From NCBI GenBank assembly GCA_947503895.1, contig CANNFT010000002.1, forward strand, positions 434,001 through 498,000: a DNA stretch of 64,000 bases. The letters are read 5' to 3'. The position numbers and the translations under genes are program-made. The stretch comes from an uncultured Saccharospirillaceae bacterium (GTDB lineage: Bacteria; Pseudomonadota; Gammaproteobacteria; Pseudomonadales; Oceanobacteraceae). Of this stretch, positions 38,161-45,635 are shown one piece after another; the stretch's first letter is position 1; each line of letters starts with the position of its first letter. The notes beneath the pieces are model-generated. The model saw only the letters and a program-made list of their open reading frames with translations. It searched no databases and was not told where the DNA came from.

Positions 38161-39150
38161 TTAAATCGGATGGTTTAAAAGGTTTTTTTCAGAAATATTT
38201 TTTTTATGACTAAGATAGCGCTTTGAAAGAGAATACATGCCTGCAATGCTCTTAAAGCCTAATTTATAAGCGACTTCTTTTTTAGCCAAACCAAGCTCTG
38301 AAAGATCGTTCATTCTCATAAATAAACATTCGTCTAGGCATTGCTGAAAAGTATAATTCTCATTTGATAGCGATCGAGAAACGCTTCTTGGCGATAAGTG
38401 TAATTTTTCTGATACGCCATTTAAGGTAATCTTTTCGCCATTTATTAAATGATGATTAATGATGTGCTTTATTCGAATATGAAATGGTTGGCGAGCCGAA
38501 TAAATCGCTAATGATCGCTCAAGCTGATTTTTTATCGAGTTGTGAATTGCTGGGCTTGCGAGAGGGGGTTTAAATTCTAAAAGCTGCAAGGAAAGCTTTA
38601 TACCAAGGGTATCGTCTTGATTAATCAGTGTTAAGTTTAATAGAGAGGATGCGGTAGAGTCGTCGGGTAAGTTTTTTGCGAATAAATGATGATATATTAA
38701 ATTGTGAAAGCTGTATCGCGAAAGAGCATGAAATATATTCGAATACATTAGGTCTTGATGGATATTCTTGAACTGGAGCGTCGCAGAATGCGCACCGACT
38801 TCGATTAATTGCAAGCTCACCAACGGCATGATAACGGAGGTGTATTTAATAACACTCTCAATGCCAGATCGGATGCTTTGTGAAGGCAATATCACGGACG
38901 CCATCAACGGTGTTAGCGCGCGTTCAAAATAAGGCGTCAGTCGTTCAATGATGCCCTTCTGAGAATCATCGGTTTCACTAATATAATCGATGACTTGTGT
39001 AATGAGTGAGTAGGGTACTGTGCTGCTTAAAGAATAAGTGGCTATGTCTTGAGTCCTAAACTGAATAATTAAATCCGACAATGAATGACCATTTTCGATT
39101 AAATATTCATAGAGTGAATCGAGATAGATGCTAGGAACGTCAATGCGCAT
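38161..39150 (-). CDS. AraC family transcription regulator
   Basis: A 329-residue regulator. The C-terminal two-HTH AraC domain spans about residues 225-315 (ITLNGVSEKLHLSPRSVSRSL, then LGLAKKEVAYKLGFKSIAGMYSLSKRY). The N-terminal 200 residues look like the arabinose-binding-type sensor region used by OruR/ArgR-like members. It lies directly upstream of the toxin gene on the same strand, 235 bases away, so it is the prime candidate to control it. Base composition is AT-rich like the toxin, which suggests the two arrived together. Confidence 0.85.
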   Translation of the reverse strand: MRIDVPSIYLDSLYEYLIENGHSLSDLIIQFRTQDIATYSLSSTVPYSLITQVIDYISETDDSQKGIIERLTPYFERALTPLMASVILPSQSIRSGIESVIKYTSVIMPLVSLQLIEVGAHSATLQFKNIHQDLMYSNIFHALSRYSFHNLIYHHLFAKNLPDDSTASSLLNLTLINQDDTLGIKLSLQLLEFKPPLASPAIHNSIKNQLERSLAIYSARQPFHIRIKHIINHHLINGEKITLNGVSEKLHLSPRSVSRSLSNENYTFQQCLDECLFMRMNDLSELGLAKKEVAYKLGFKSIAGMYSLSKRYLSHKKNISEKNLLNHPI

Positions 39151-39747
39151 GATTTCAGCCGAAGTGTTAATTAATATTGTTCTTCATTAGGCCTATATGT
39201 GATAGACACACTCCAAAGTAAATAGAGTAAATTAATCTATAAAAAAATAAGATACGGCTAGATGCTAACAAGATAAATTAAAATTAGTATTACTAGTTTG
39301 TGCCATTCCGGCGCTTTGAACGTATAACTTCGAGGATATTTTTCAGCACTGGCTTTGAGTCAACGGAATACTACACATTTGGGTGAATTTAGGATCATGA
39401 AAAATTAAGCTGAGTGAACGAATGATTGCCGCGTTGTCGTTTTTAATGTTGAATGGTTTGATGAGTTATTAATGACAGAGACACAAAAGTGGTGACCGGA
39501 TGGCTGCATTCCCTATATTGCAAATAATAATAGTTTGCTAATGTGTATTTTATTAATTAACGAAATGCAGTGAATGGCCTTTGATTAAACAGAACGCTTG
39601 TGCAGCGATGCTCTCTCAAACATTGTTGTCAATTTGCTTAAGAGAGCTAAACCTGTGAGTGCTATACCGGTAAAGTGAGCATTTAGACATCGTGAACACC
39701 GTAAACGCAACTGCGTAGATATTCACGATGATCCGTGTCCGAGAGTA
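39151..39747. other. AT-rich intergenic stretch
   Basis: 597 bases without a gene. Near the right end ATCGTGAA (39689-39696) and TTCACGAT (39722-39729) could form a hairpin with a 25-base loop downstream of the nuclease-fold gene, but no T run follows. The left part should carry the AraC gene promoter. Confidence 0.45.
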
Positions 39748-40785
39748 TTAGTTTCGTTGATAGCTCAAAGTCATTTCTCTTGGATGATGCGTACTGCCGG
39801 TAAAATCTACATCTGAATACACATGCTCACTGATTAAGCTCAGCGACCAATCGTCATTCCCCCGAAACAGCATATGGTCCAATCGATCACCACAATCAGG
39901 CTGAATACCAAAACATGAGTCGGTTAACTGATTATTTTGAACAAATGCCTGTAGATCATCTGACTCTCGACGGTCATACTTCATATTGAAGTCACCCACC
40001 ATAATGACCGGAAAGTCTTTTGATCGATTACTCAATGAGTCACTTAATTGCGCTAACTGGGGTAAATAAATTTCGCTGTCGGCGCCGGTGCTCATGTGTA
40101 AATTATAAAAGTGAATGGTGAGATCCGAGCCCAAGCGGACTTCAGCGACGGTGAAGCCTTTGTCAGAGTCACAGTCTGGATTCTTCTCTTTTCCTTTTAG
40201 GTAGTCTATTAAGCTGCCACGACAAGTTTTAAATTTTTCTCTGTGGATGGATTCATCAAAGCTGTTAAAACCCGCAACGGAAAATAAACCATCCCCAAAC
40301 GATAGAGTACGGTTACCATTGTAATGCCTTGAGCGCGATGGATAAGTTTCCGTGGTTAGGTTAGAAATTAATTGCTTATGAACTACCCAGTCTTCTTGTA
40401 TGCCACCAAGGTCCCAATTCCATCCTTCCAGTAGCGTGCTGATTTTCTTCGTGGTTTTAGGCGAAATGCCTCCAAGTGCCTCGGGCAGCCCCGTAATATT
40501 ATAGGTGCCCACCACCAATGTCCCTGAGCTAGCCGCCGGATTCGTTGCCGGCACATAATCTAAAGACCCCGATGCTGTATAACCTGTTTCTGAAGCGGTT
40601 TGTTCAATTCCCTTTATCCAAAGCGCAGCATCCGAGATCGTATCTTTGGTATCCGTGATCACTTCTTTTACTTCATTGACGGCTTTTTTCGCTTTCTTTT
40701 TCGCTTTCTTCCACCAGCCGGCGTTGGCTGATCCGGCGGCCAGCGCGCCGATGACAATAAAGATGATCATGTTTTTTTTATTCAT
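39748..40785 (-). CDS. Secreted endonuclease/exonuclease/phosphatase-fold enzyme
   Basis: A 345-residue exported protein with a signal peptide (IIFIVIGALAAGSANA). A short polybasic helix follows (GWWKKAKKKAKKAVNEVKEV). The EEP domain (about residues 90-345) has GTYNITGLPEAL, the metal site in GIQEDW, NLHMSTG, VGDFNMKYDR, GDRLDHMLFR and the catalytic histidine region STHHPREMTL. This superfamily includes DNases, sphingomyelinase C/beta-haemolysins and lipid phosphatases, and the sequence does not decide which. Proximity to a pore-forming toxin favours a secreted hydrolase acting on host cells or extracellular DNA. The polybasic segment may bind acidic membranes or nucleic acid. Confidence 0.82.
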   Translation of the reverse strand: MNKKNMIIFIVIGALAAGSANAGWWKKAKKKAKKAVNEVKEVITDTKDTISDAALWIKGIEQTASETGYTASGSLDYVPATNPAASSGTLVVGTYNITGLPEALGGISPKTTKKISTLLEGWNWDLGGIQEDWVVHKQLISNLTTETYPSRSRHYNGNRTLSFGDGLFSVAGFNSFDESIHREKFKTCRGSLIDYLKGKEKNPDCDSDKGFTVAEVRLGSDLTIHFYNLHMSTGADSEIYLPQLAQLSDSLSNRSKDFPVIMVGDFNMKYDRRESDDLQAFVQNNQLTDSCFGIQPDCGDRLDHMLFRGNDDWSLSLISEHVYSDVDFTGSTHHPREMTLSYQRN

Positions 40786-41294
40786 GCGGGAATCCTATTT
40801 TAAGTCTAATTTTTTCCGTTTAATTATTGTTGGTATTTTTTGCTTAAACGGACTCAAACTAATTGGTACTGCAATTCAAGAAAGGAACCTGAATGGCAAA
40901 AACCGAGGCGGCAGTCCAAGTCGAATGACATTGAATAAAGTGAAAATCACAAGGTGCGGTTAAGCGATAAGACTTTCAATTAATACGCATGCGATCATGA
41001 ATAAATTAGTTCGAGCTAGGAAATCATAAATTCATTTTTTGAAACGCGGAATGGGTTGAGTGCTTAATGACTGCAATAGGCGAATATTGGCACCCATAAT
41101 GTTACGAGTTCGTGCCATTAGCATCATTATTCAGAACTAAGTATGACGATTGTATTTATTGATAAATTTGTGAATTAAAATGATCAGGCTAGAAAAATTT
41201 AACGGTATGATTCGTGTGTAGAATAATTTGGCGCGGAGTGTTTGGGCAGAGAAAAAAGGCATCGATCCGCTTGATGGTCGAGATTGCTATTAAT
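40786..41294. other. AT-rich intergenic stretch
   Basis: About 510 bases between the EEP gene promoter side and the terminator of hisF. I see no protein gene, RNA gene or clear repeat. Confidence 0.5.
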
Positions 41295-41328
41295 AAAAAA
41301 GCACCCGCTAATCACAGGTGCTTTTTAA
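41295..41328 (-). terminator. Terminator after hisF
   Basis: AAAAAGCACC pairs with GGTGCTTTTT across an 11-base loop, with a long A/T run on the exit side of the minus strand. It lies about 12 bases beyond the hisF stop. Confidence 0.85.
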
Positions 41329-41339
41329 AATACAAGGCA

Positions 41340-42113
41340 TCAAAGGCGGACTTCGATTCCTTGCTTTTGCATATGTTCTTTTGCTTCTTGTACTGTGTGT
41401 TCGCCAAAATGGAAAATACTGGCTGCGAGTACGGCATCGGCTTTGCCTTCAGTGACTCCGTCGGCTAAATGTTGCAAGTTACCAACACCGCCGGACGCAA
41501 TCACTGGTACATTGACGGCATCTGAAATAGCACGTGTCAGCTCAATATCAAAACCGGTTTTGACACCGTCTTTATCCATTGATGTAAGCAATATTTCTCC
41601 CGCGCCGAAACTGGTCATGCGTTGCGCCCATTCGATGGCATCAATGCCAGTGGGTTTACGCCCGCCATGTGTAAATATTTCCCAGCGATTTTCTTCCCCT
41701 TCAACGCTCACTTTCTTTGCGTCAATGGCGACGACAATACACTGTGAGCCAAATTTAGCGGCCGCTTCTTTTACAAATTCAGGGTTGTAGACCGCAGCTG
41801 AGTTAATAGAGACTTTGTCAGCGCCCGCATTCAACATATTACGAATGTCTTCGATCGAACGTATACCACCACCGACAGTCAGCGGTATAAACACTTGTTC
41901 GGCAATGGCTTCTACCGTGTGGATGGTGGTCTCGCGACCTTGATGACTGGCCGTAATATCTAAAAAAGTAATTTCGTCGGCGCCCTGCTCATCATAGCGC
42001 TTGGCGACTTCGACGGGATCACCAGCGTCTCGAATATCTAAAAACTGAACGCCTTTAACCACGCGCCCGTTGTCGACATCTAAACAAGGAATAATTCGTT
42101 TTGCTAAACCCAT
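41340..42113 (-). CDS. hisF: Imidazole glycerol phosphate synthase, cyclase subunit
   Basis: A 257-residue (beta/alpha)8 barrel that, with HisH, makes imidazole glycerol phosphate and AICAR in histidine synthesis. The start [20 protein letters not shown] at 42113 has a GGAG site about 6 bases upstream; a longer frame from 42128 is less likely. Barrel phosphate-binding loops GGGIRSIED and [11 protein letters not shown] and the catalytic Asp regions are intact. It follows hisH after only 51 bases, with no hisA between them, unlike the usual hisBHAF order. Confidence 0.97.
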   Translation of the reverse strand: MGLAKRIIPCLDVDNGRVVKGVQFLDIRDAGDPVEVAKRYDEQGADEITFLDITASHQGRETTIHTVEAIAEQVFIPLTVGGGIRSIEDIRNMLNAGADKVSINSAAVYNPEFVKEAAAKFGSQCIVVAIDAKKVSVEGEENRWEIFTHGGRKPTGIDAIEWAQRMTSFGAGEILLTSMDKDGVKTGFDIELTRAISDAVNVPVIASGGVGNLQHLADGVTEGKADAVLAASIFHFGEHTVQEAKEHMQKQGIEVRL

Positions 42114-42164
42114 AACGTTCTCCAGCAAATTTTTTCACACTCTTGCGAGTATTTGCGAATAGGC

Positions 42165-42824
42165 TTATGCCTGGCCATCCCACTCAAGGAAATTTTTTAA
42201 CAATTGCAATCCAGCGGTATGGCTTTTTTCTGGGTGAAATTGCACAGCAAAAATATTGTCTTCACCGATGGCAGCAACGAAATCTTTGCCATAATGCCCA
42301 CGGCCTTTTATTTGCTCGGCTCGCTGCGCTTCCACATAAAAACTGTGCACAAAGTAAAAGCGGCTATCGTTTTCAATACCTTGCCACAGAGGGTGGGGAG
42401 ATTGGGTAACACGGTTCCAGCCCATGTGAGGCACTTTCAATTTTTCGCCAGCTTGACTGCCTTCTGTTTCCATTAATGGGTGGCCGAAAAATTTTACCTG
42501 ACCATCAAAAATATCTAGGCAATCAACACCGCTGTTTTCTTCGCTATGGGTCAGCATGGCTTGCATGCCCACGCAGATGCCTAATAATGGTTTGCTTTTC
42601 GCGACTTCTGCGACCACTTGATCAACGCCTAGGCGTTTGATTTCTGCCATGCAGTCTCGCATGGCACCTACACCCGGTAAGACGACATGGTCAGCTTTGG
42701 CGATGAGATCTGGGTCGGCCGTCACCATGATTTGGGTATCATGACTAACATATTGTAGTGCTTTCGATGCACTGTGAAGATTGCCCATGCCGTAATCAAT
42801 CACGGCGCAGATTTTACTGCTCAT
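42165..42824 (-). CDS. hisH: Imidazole glycerol phosphate synthase, glutaminase subunit
   Basis: A 219-residue class I glutamine amidotransferase that supplies ammonia to HisF. The start [19 protein letters not shown] at 42824 is family-like; the frame extends 33 bases upstream. The nucleophile cysteine is in [11 protein letters not shown], and the His and Glu of the triad are in VQFHPEKS. It lies between hisB and hisF on the same strand. Confidence 0.97.
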   Translation of the reverse strand: MSSKICAVIDYGMGNLHSASKALQYVSHDTQIMVTADPDLIAKADHVVLPGVGAMRDCMAEIKRLGVDQVVAEVAKSKPLLGICVGMQAMLTHSEENSGVDCLDIFDGQVKFFGHPLMETEGSQAGEKLKVPHMGWNRVTQSPHPLWQGIENDSRFYFVHSFYVEAQRAEQIKGRGHYGKDFVAAIGEDNIFAVQFHPEKSHTAGLQLLKNFLEWDGQA

Positions 42825-42904
42825 GTTTGGATTCCTGAAAGGTCGCGCTGTGTCCATGCACAGCGCTGCGAAAAACCGATGCCGGCTGTTTTAGTCAACA
42901 GCGC

Positions 42905-43498
42905 TTACAACGTACCCTTTGTCGACGGCATGATGCCTTCCATTCTGGGGTCTAATTCCATGGCCATGCGCAGAGCACGCCCAAACGCTTTGAAAACCGT
43001 CTCGATCTGATGGTGAGCATTACGGCCTTTCAGGTTATCAATGTGCAAGCTGACATTGGCATGATTGACGAAACCTTGGAAAAACTCGTAGAAGAGCTCA
43101 GTATCGAAGCCACCAATGCTGGCGCGGGTGAAAGGAATGTTGTATTCCAAGCCAGGGCGGCCAGAAAAGTCGATCACGACACGAGACAAAGCCTCATCCA
43201 AAGGCACGTAGGCGTGGCCGTAACGACGAATGCCTTTTTTATCGCCGATGGCCTTCGCAAAGGCTTGGCCTAGAGTGATGCCCGTGTCTTCGGCACTGTG
43301 GTGATCGTCTATATGCAGGTCGCCTTTACAGACAATGTTAAGGTCGACCATGCCATGACGGCCAATCTGATCCATCATATGCTCAAGAAACGGCATACCG
43401 GTATCAAACTGTGTGGTGCCTGTGCCATCCAGATTTACATCAACTTTGATCTGGGTTTCTAATGTGTTGCGCTCAACAGAAGCTTTACGCTCCGCCAT
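42905..43498 (-). CDS. hisB: Imidazoleglycerol-phosphate dehydratase
   Basis: A 197-residue manganese enzyme of histidine synthesis, the single-domain form without the HisN phosphatase fusion. Metal-binding repeats are seen as [41 protein letters not shown] and [19 protein letters not shown]. It is the first gene of the hisB-hisH-hisF run and is divergent from the PanM-like gene. Confidence 0.97.
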   Translation of the reverse strand: MAERKASVERNTLETQIKVDVNLDGTGTTQFDTGMPFLEHMMDQIGRHGMVDLNIVCKGDLHIDDHHSAEDTGITLGQAFAKAIGDKKGIRRYGHAYVPLDEALSRVVIDFSGRPGLEYNIPFTRASIGGFDTELFYEFFQGFVNHANVSLHIDNLKGRNAHHQIETVFKAFGRALRMAMELDPRMEGIMPSTKGTL

Positions 43499-43717
43499 AA
43501 CACTCTCCGCGCTAGGGGAAAAAAGATGGCGGAGATTATACCCAAATCACGCCGTGATGGTTAGGCTGTGGATAAATTCAGATCTATACTTTTTTGATCG
43601 GTTATTAGATCCATTTTCACAGGCTGTCGTCAGTCATAACGGGCGTCCGAATTGAAAAGTTAACTTTGTTGTCCCACGAGAGTAGAATCCCTCGCGATTT
43701 GATGACGGAGCCGGACA

Positions 43718-44182
43718 GTGCCAGTACATATCGAATGGTTGGAGACGCCGACTAACCAGGATTGGACCGACTTAGAAAAGCTATACGCTGAAGCACCAGC
43801 ACATTGGTTTGAGTCGCTTGAGCCCGCCGCTGCTGGGCAATCCCACGGGCGGACCTATGTAGAACAGCATCTTAGTCATGCACGTTGGAAATTGGCGGCC
43901 GGTCGGTTTAACGATCGCCTCATCGCCGCAGCGTCGATTCGTCCAGACGATTCGGGTTACTGGATCGATGATTTAGTCGTTCGACAGGTCACCCGTAACC
44001 GAGGTGTGGCACACCAACTGCTCATTCGTTTGTGCCAATGGGCAGATGTCGAAAACCATAAGCTACAAGTGAATACTCAGCAGGGGCCGGGTGACAAACT
44101 GCAACAATATGGGTTTGAAAAGACCGAACAGGGATGGCAAAGGGAACCTGGTGCTGAAATTGTTGCCGAAGTGCAACAATGA
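43718..44182 (+). CDS. GNAT acetyltransferase, PanM/PanZ-like
   Basis: A 154-residue GNAT-fold protein. The core RFNDRLIAAASIRPDDSGYWIDD leads to the acetyl-CoA loop VVRQVTRNRGVAHQLL, and the end YGFEKTEQGWQRE is close in pattern to E. coli PanZ (PanM). PanZ senses acetyl-CoA and triggers self-cleavage of the aspartate decarboxylase PanD in coenzyme A synthesis. The start is GTG at 43718. No pan gene is in the window. It may also be an ordinary small-molecule acetyltransferase. Confidence 0.75.
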   Translation: MPVHIEWLETPTNQDWTDLEKLYAEAPAHWFESLEPAAAGQSHGRTYVEQHLSHARWKLAAGRFNDRLIAAASIRPDDSGYWIDDLVVRQVTRNRGVAHQLLIRLCQWADVENHKLQVNTQQGPGDKLQQYGFEKTEQGWQREPGAEIVAEVQQ

Positions 44183-44270
44183 GTTAAGCGAATCGCGCTT
44201 TATCTAACTGAGATCGGCCATTAGTATGGCTGGACAAATAACGATTAATTTTTAATCAGGAGAGACCACC

Positions 44271-44861
44271 ATGCGCAAACTCTTTGGCGCAATCGTATTG
44301 ATGTTTATGAGTTGGGCAGTCATCGCCGAGAATACGCCTGATGTGACGGTGAAAACCGTCGCCGATGAAGTATTGGCTGAAGTGTTGAAGAATAAAGTGT
44401 TGGTGGAGAAAGATGGTAAATTTATGGCGGAGTTAGTTGACCGCTTGATGTTGCCTATCGTCGACCAAGAATACATGGCGAAGCGCGCACTAGGTAAACA
44501 TTGGAAATCAATCAGCCCCGCACAACGCAATGACTTCATTATGGGATTTAAGCGTTTGCTGATCAAAACGTATTCGGGTGCGTTCAAAGCCTATAATGGC
44601 CAGAAGGTCACTTATGGCAAGACTCGATTTGATAAAACTGGCACCAAGGCGATCGTGAGCTCTGAAATCGAGCAGCCGGGCAGCACACCCATTGATTTGC
44701 AGTACACATTGCACAAGACCGATGGTGGAAAATGGTTGGTTTATGACGCTAGAGTCGCAGGTCTGGGGTTGGTGAAGACTTACCGCAGCCAATTCTCTGA
44801 ACAGATTCAGCGTGACGGCATTGATAAAACCATTGCCGAATTGAAAGCGATCGAGCTTTAA
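44271..44861 (+). CDS. mlaC: MlaC/Ttg2D family phospholipid-binding periplasmic protein
   Basis: A 196-residue exported protein with a signal peptide (LFGAIVLMFMSWAVIA). The MlaC domain includes VADEVLAEVLKNK, VDQEYMAKRALGKHWKSISP, LLIKTYSGAFKAYNGQKV and KWLVYDARVAGLGLVKTYRSQF. MlaC carries phospholipids between the outer-membrane MlaA and the inner-membrane MlaFEDB complex. None of mlaA, B, D, E or F is beside it here, so it is an isolated copy followed by its own terminator. Confidence 0.92.
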   Translation: MRKLFGAIVLMFMSWAVIAENTPDVTVKTVADEVLAEVLKNKVLVEKDGKFMAELVDRLMLPIVDQEYMAKRALGKHWKSISPAQRNDFIMGFKRLLIKTYSGAFKAYNGQKVTYGKTRFDKTGTKAIVSSEIEQPGSTPIDLQYTLHKTDGGKWLVYDARVAGLGLVKTYRSQFSEQIQRDGIDKTIAELKAIEL

Positions 44862-44893
44862 CTGGGCTGAACGGACAGCCGTCTGTAGCCAAT

Positions 44894-44927
44894 AAAAAAA
44901 GGTGAGTCTACACACTCACCTTTTTTT
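44894..44927 (+). terminator. Terminator after mlaC
   Basis: AAAAAAAGGTGAGT pairs with ACTCACCTTTTTTT around a 6-base loop, about 32 bases after the mlaC stop. Confidence 0.93.
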
Positions 44928-45080
44928 ATGTCCGCCACGTAGCCCCCAAATGGGTTCATACCTCGTTGAACGAGCGCCGCTCGCCATAGTTTGATAATCC
45001 CACCTGCTCTATCTAACCTTAACTAAGCTGTGCGCACACTGTGCTTCACTATTCTGTGCGCCAATGAAATTGGACTGGAT

Positions 45081-45635
45081 ATGGTTATGGCCTTGGGTTG
45101 GCACAAACCTTTACGACCCCTTTGGCGGTTTATCGTAGCCATGCTTTTGAGTGCATTCAGTTTCGCCACTGAGCTCCCTTCAAATCAAATCAAAGCGGCG
45201 TATCTTTACCAAATTAGCAAGTTCGTTTTTTGGCCGGAAGAGATGAAAGCCCAACCTTCGTTTAATGTCTGTCAATTTGGTGCAGATACCTTTGAAGGTA
45301 GCCTAAGTAAAATGCAAGGACGGCAGGTCTTCAGTAAACCCATCACGCTCAAAACGGTGTCTACATTTCAGCAGTCGGTAGATTGCCACCTGTTAATTTT
45401 ATCCCACCCCGCGAAAATTAAATTAAAGGAACTGCGTCAGTGGTTGCAGAAGAACCCCGTATTAACGGTGGTTAATGGCGCCGACTTCATCCAGCTGGGC
45501 ATGGTGGCATTCGTACAAGAGCAGCAGCGCATTCGCCTGCACATCAATTTAAATTTAGCGCAAGAAGCGCAGCTTTCATTCGCCGCCAACTTATTGGAAG
45601 TAGCGAGCAAAATTTATCGGGAGGAAAAAGAATGA
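45081..45635 (+). CDS. YfiR family periplasmic regulator
   Basis: A 184-residue exported protein of the YfiR (DUF4154) family. The family core is NQIKAAYLYQISKFVFWPEEM, CQFGADTFEGSL, CHLLILSHPAK, VLTVVNGADFIQLGMVAFVQEQQRIRLHINLNLA and LSFAANLLEVASKIYRE. YfiR in Pseudomonas sits in the periplasm and inhibits its membrane diguanylate cyclase partner. Its stop overlaps the start of the following GGDEF-EAL gene (ATGA), so the two are co-translated. Start choice is uncertain: the frame opens at 45030, but ATG codons at 45081 or 45087 place the signal peptide better. Confidence 0.88.
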   Translation: MVMALGWHKPLRPLWRFIVAMLLSAFSFATELPSNQIKAAYLYQISKFVFWPEEMKAQPSFNVCQFGADTFEGSLSKMQGRQVFSKPITLKTVSTFQQSVDCHLLILSHPAKIKLKELRQWLQKNPVLTVVNGADFIQLGMVAFVQEQQRIRLHINLNLAQEAQLSFAANLLEVASKIYREEKE

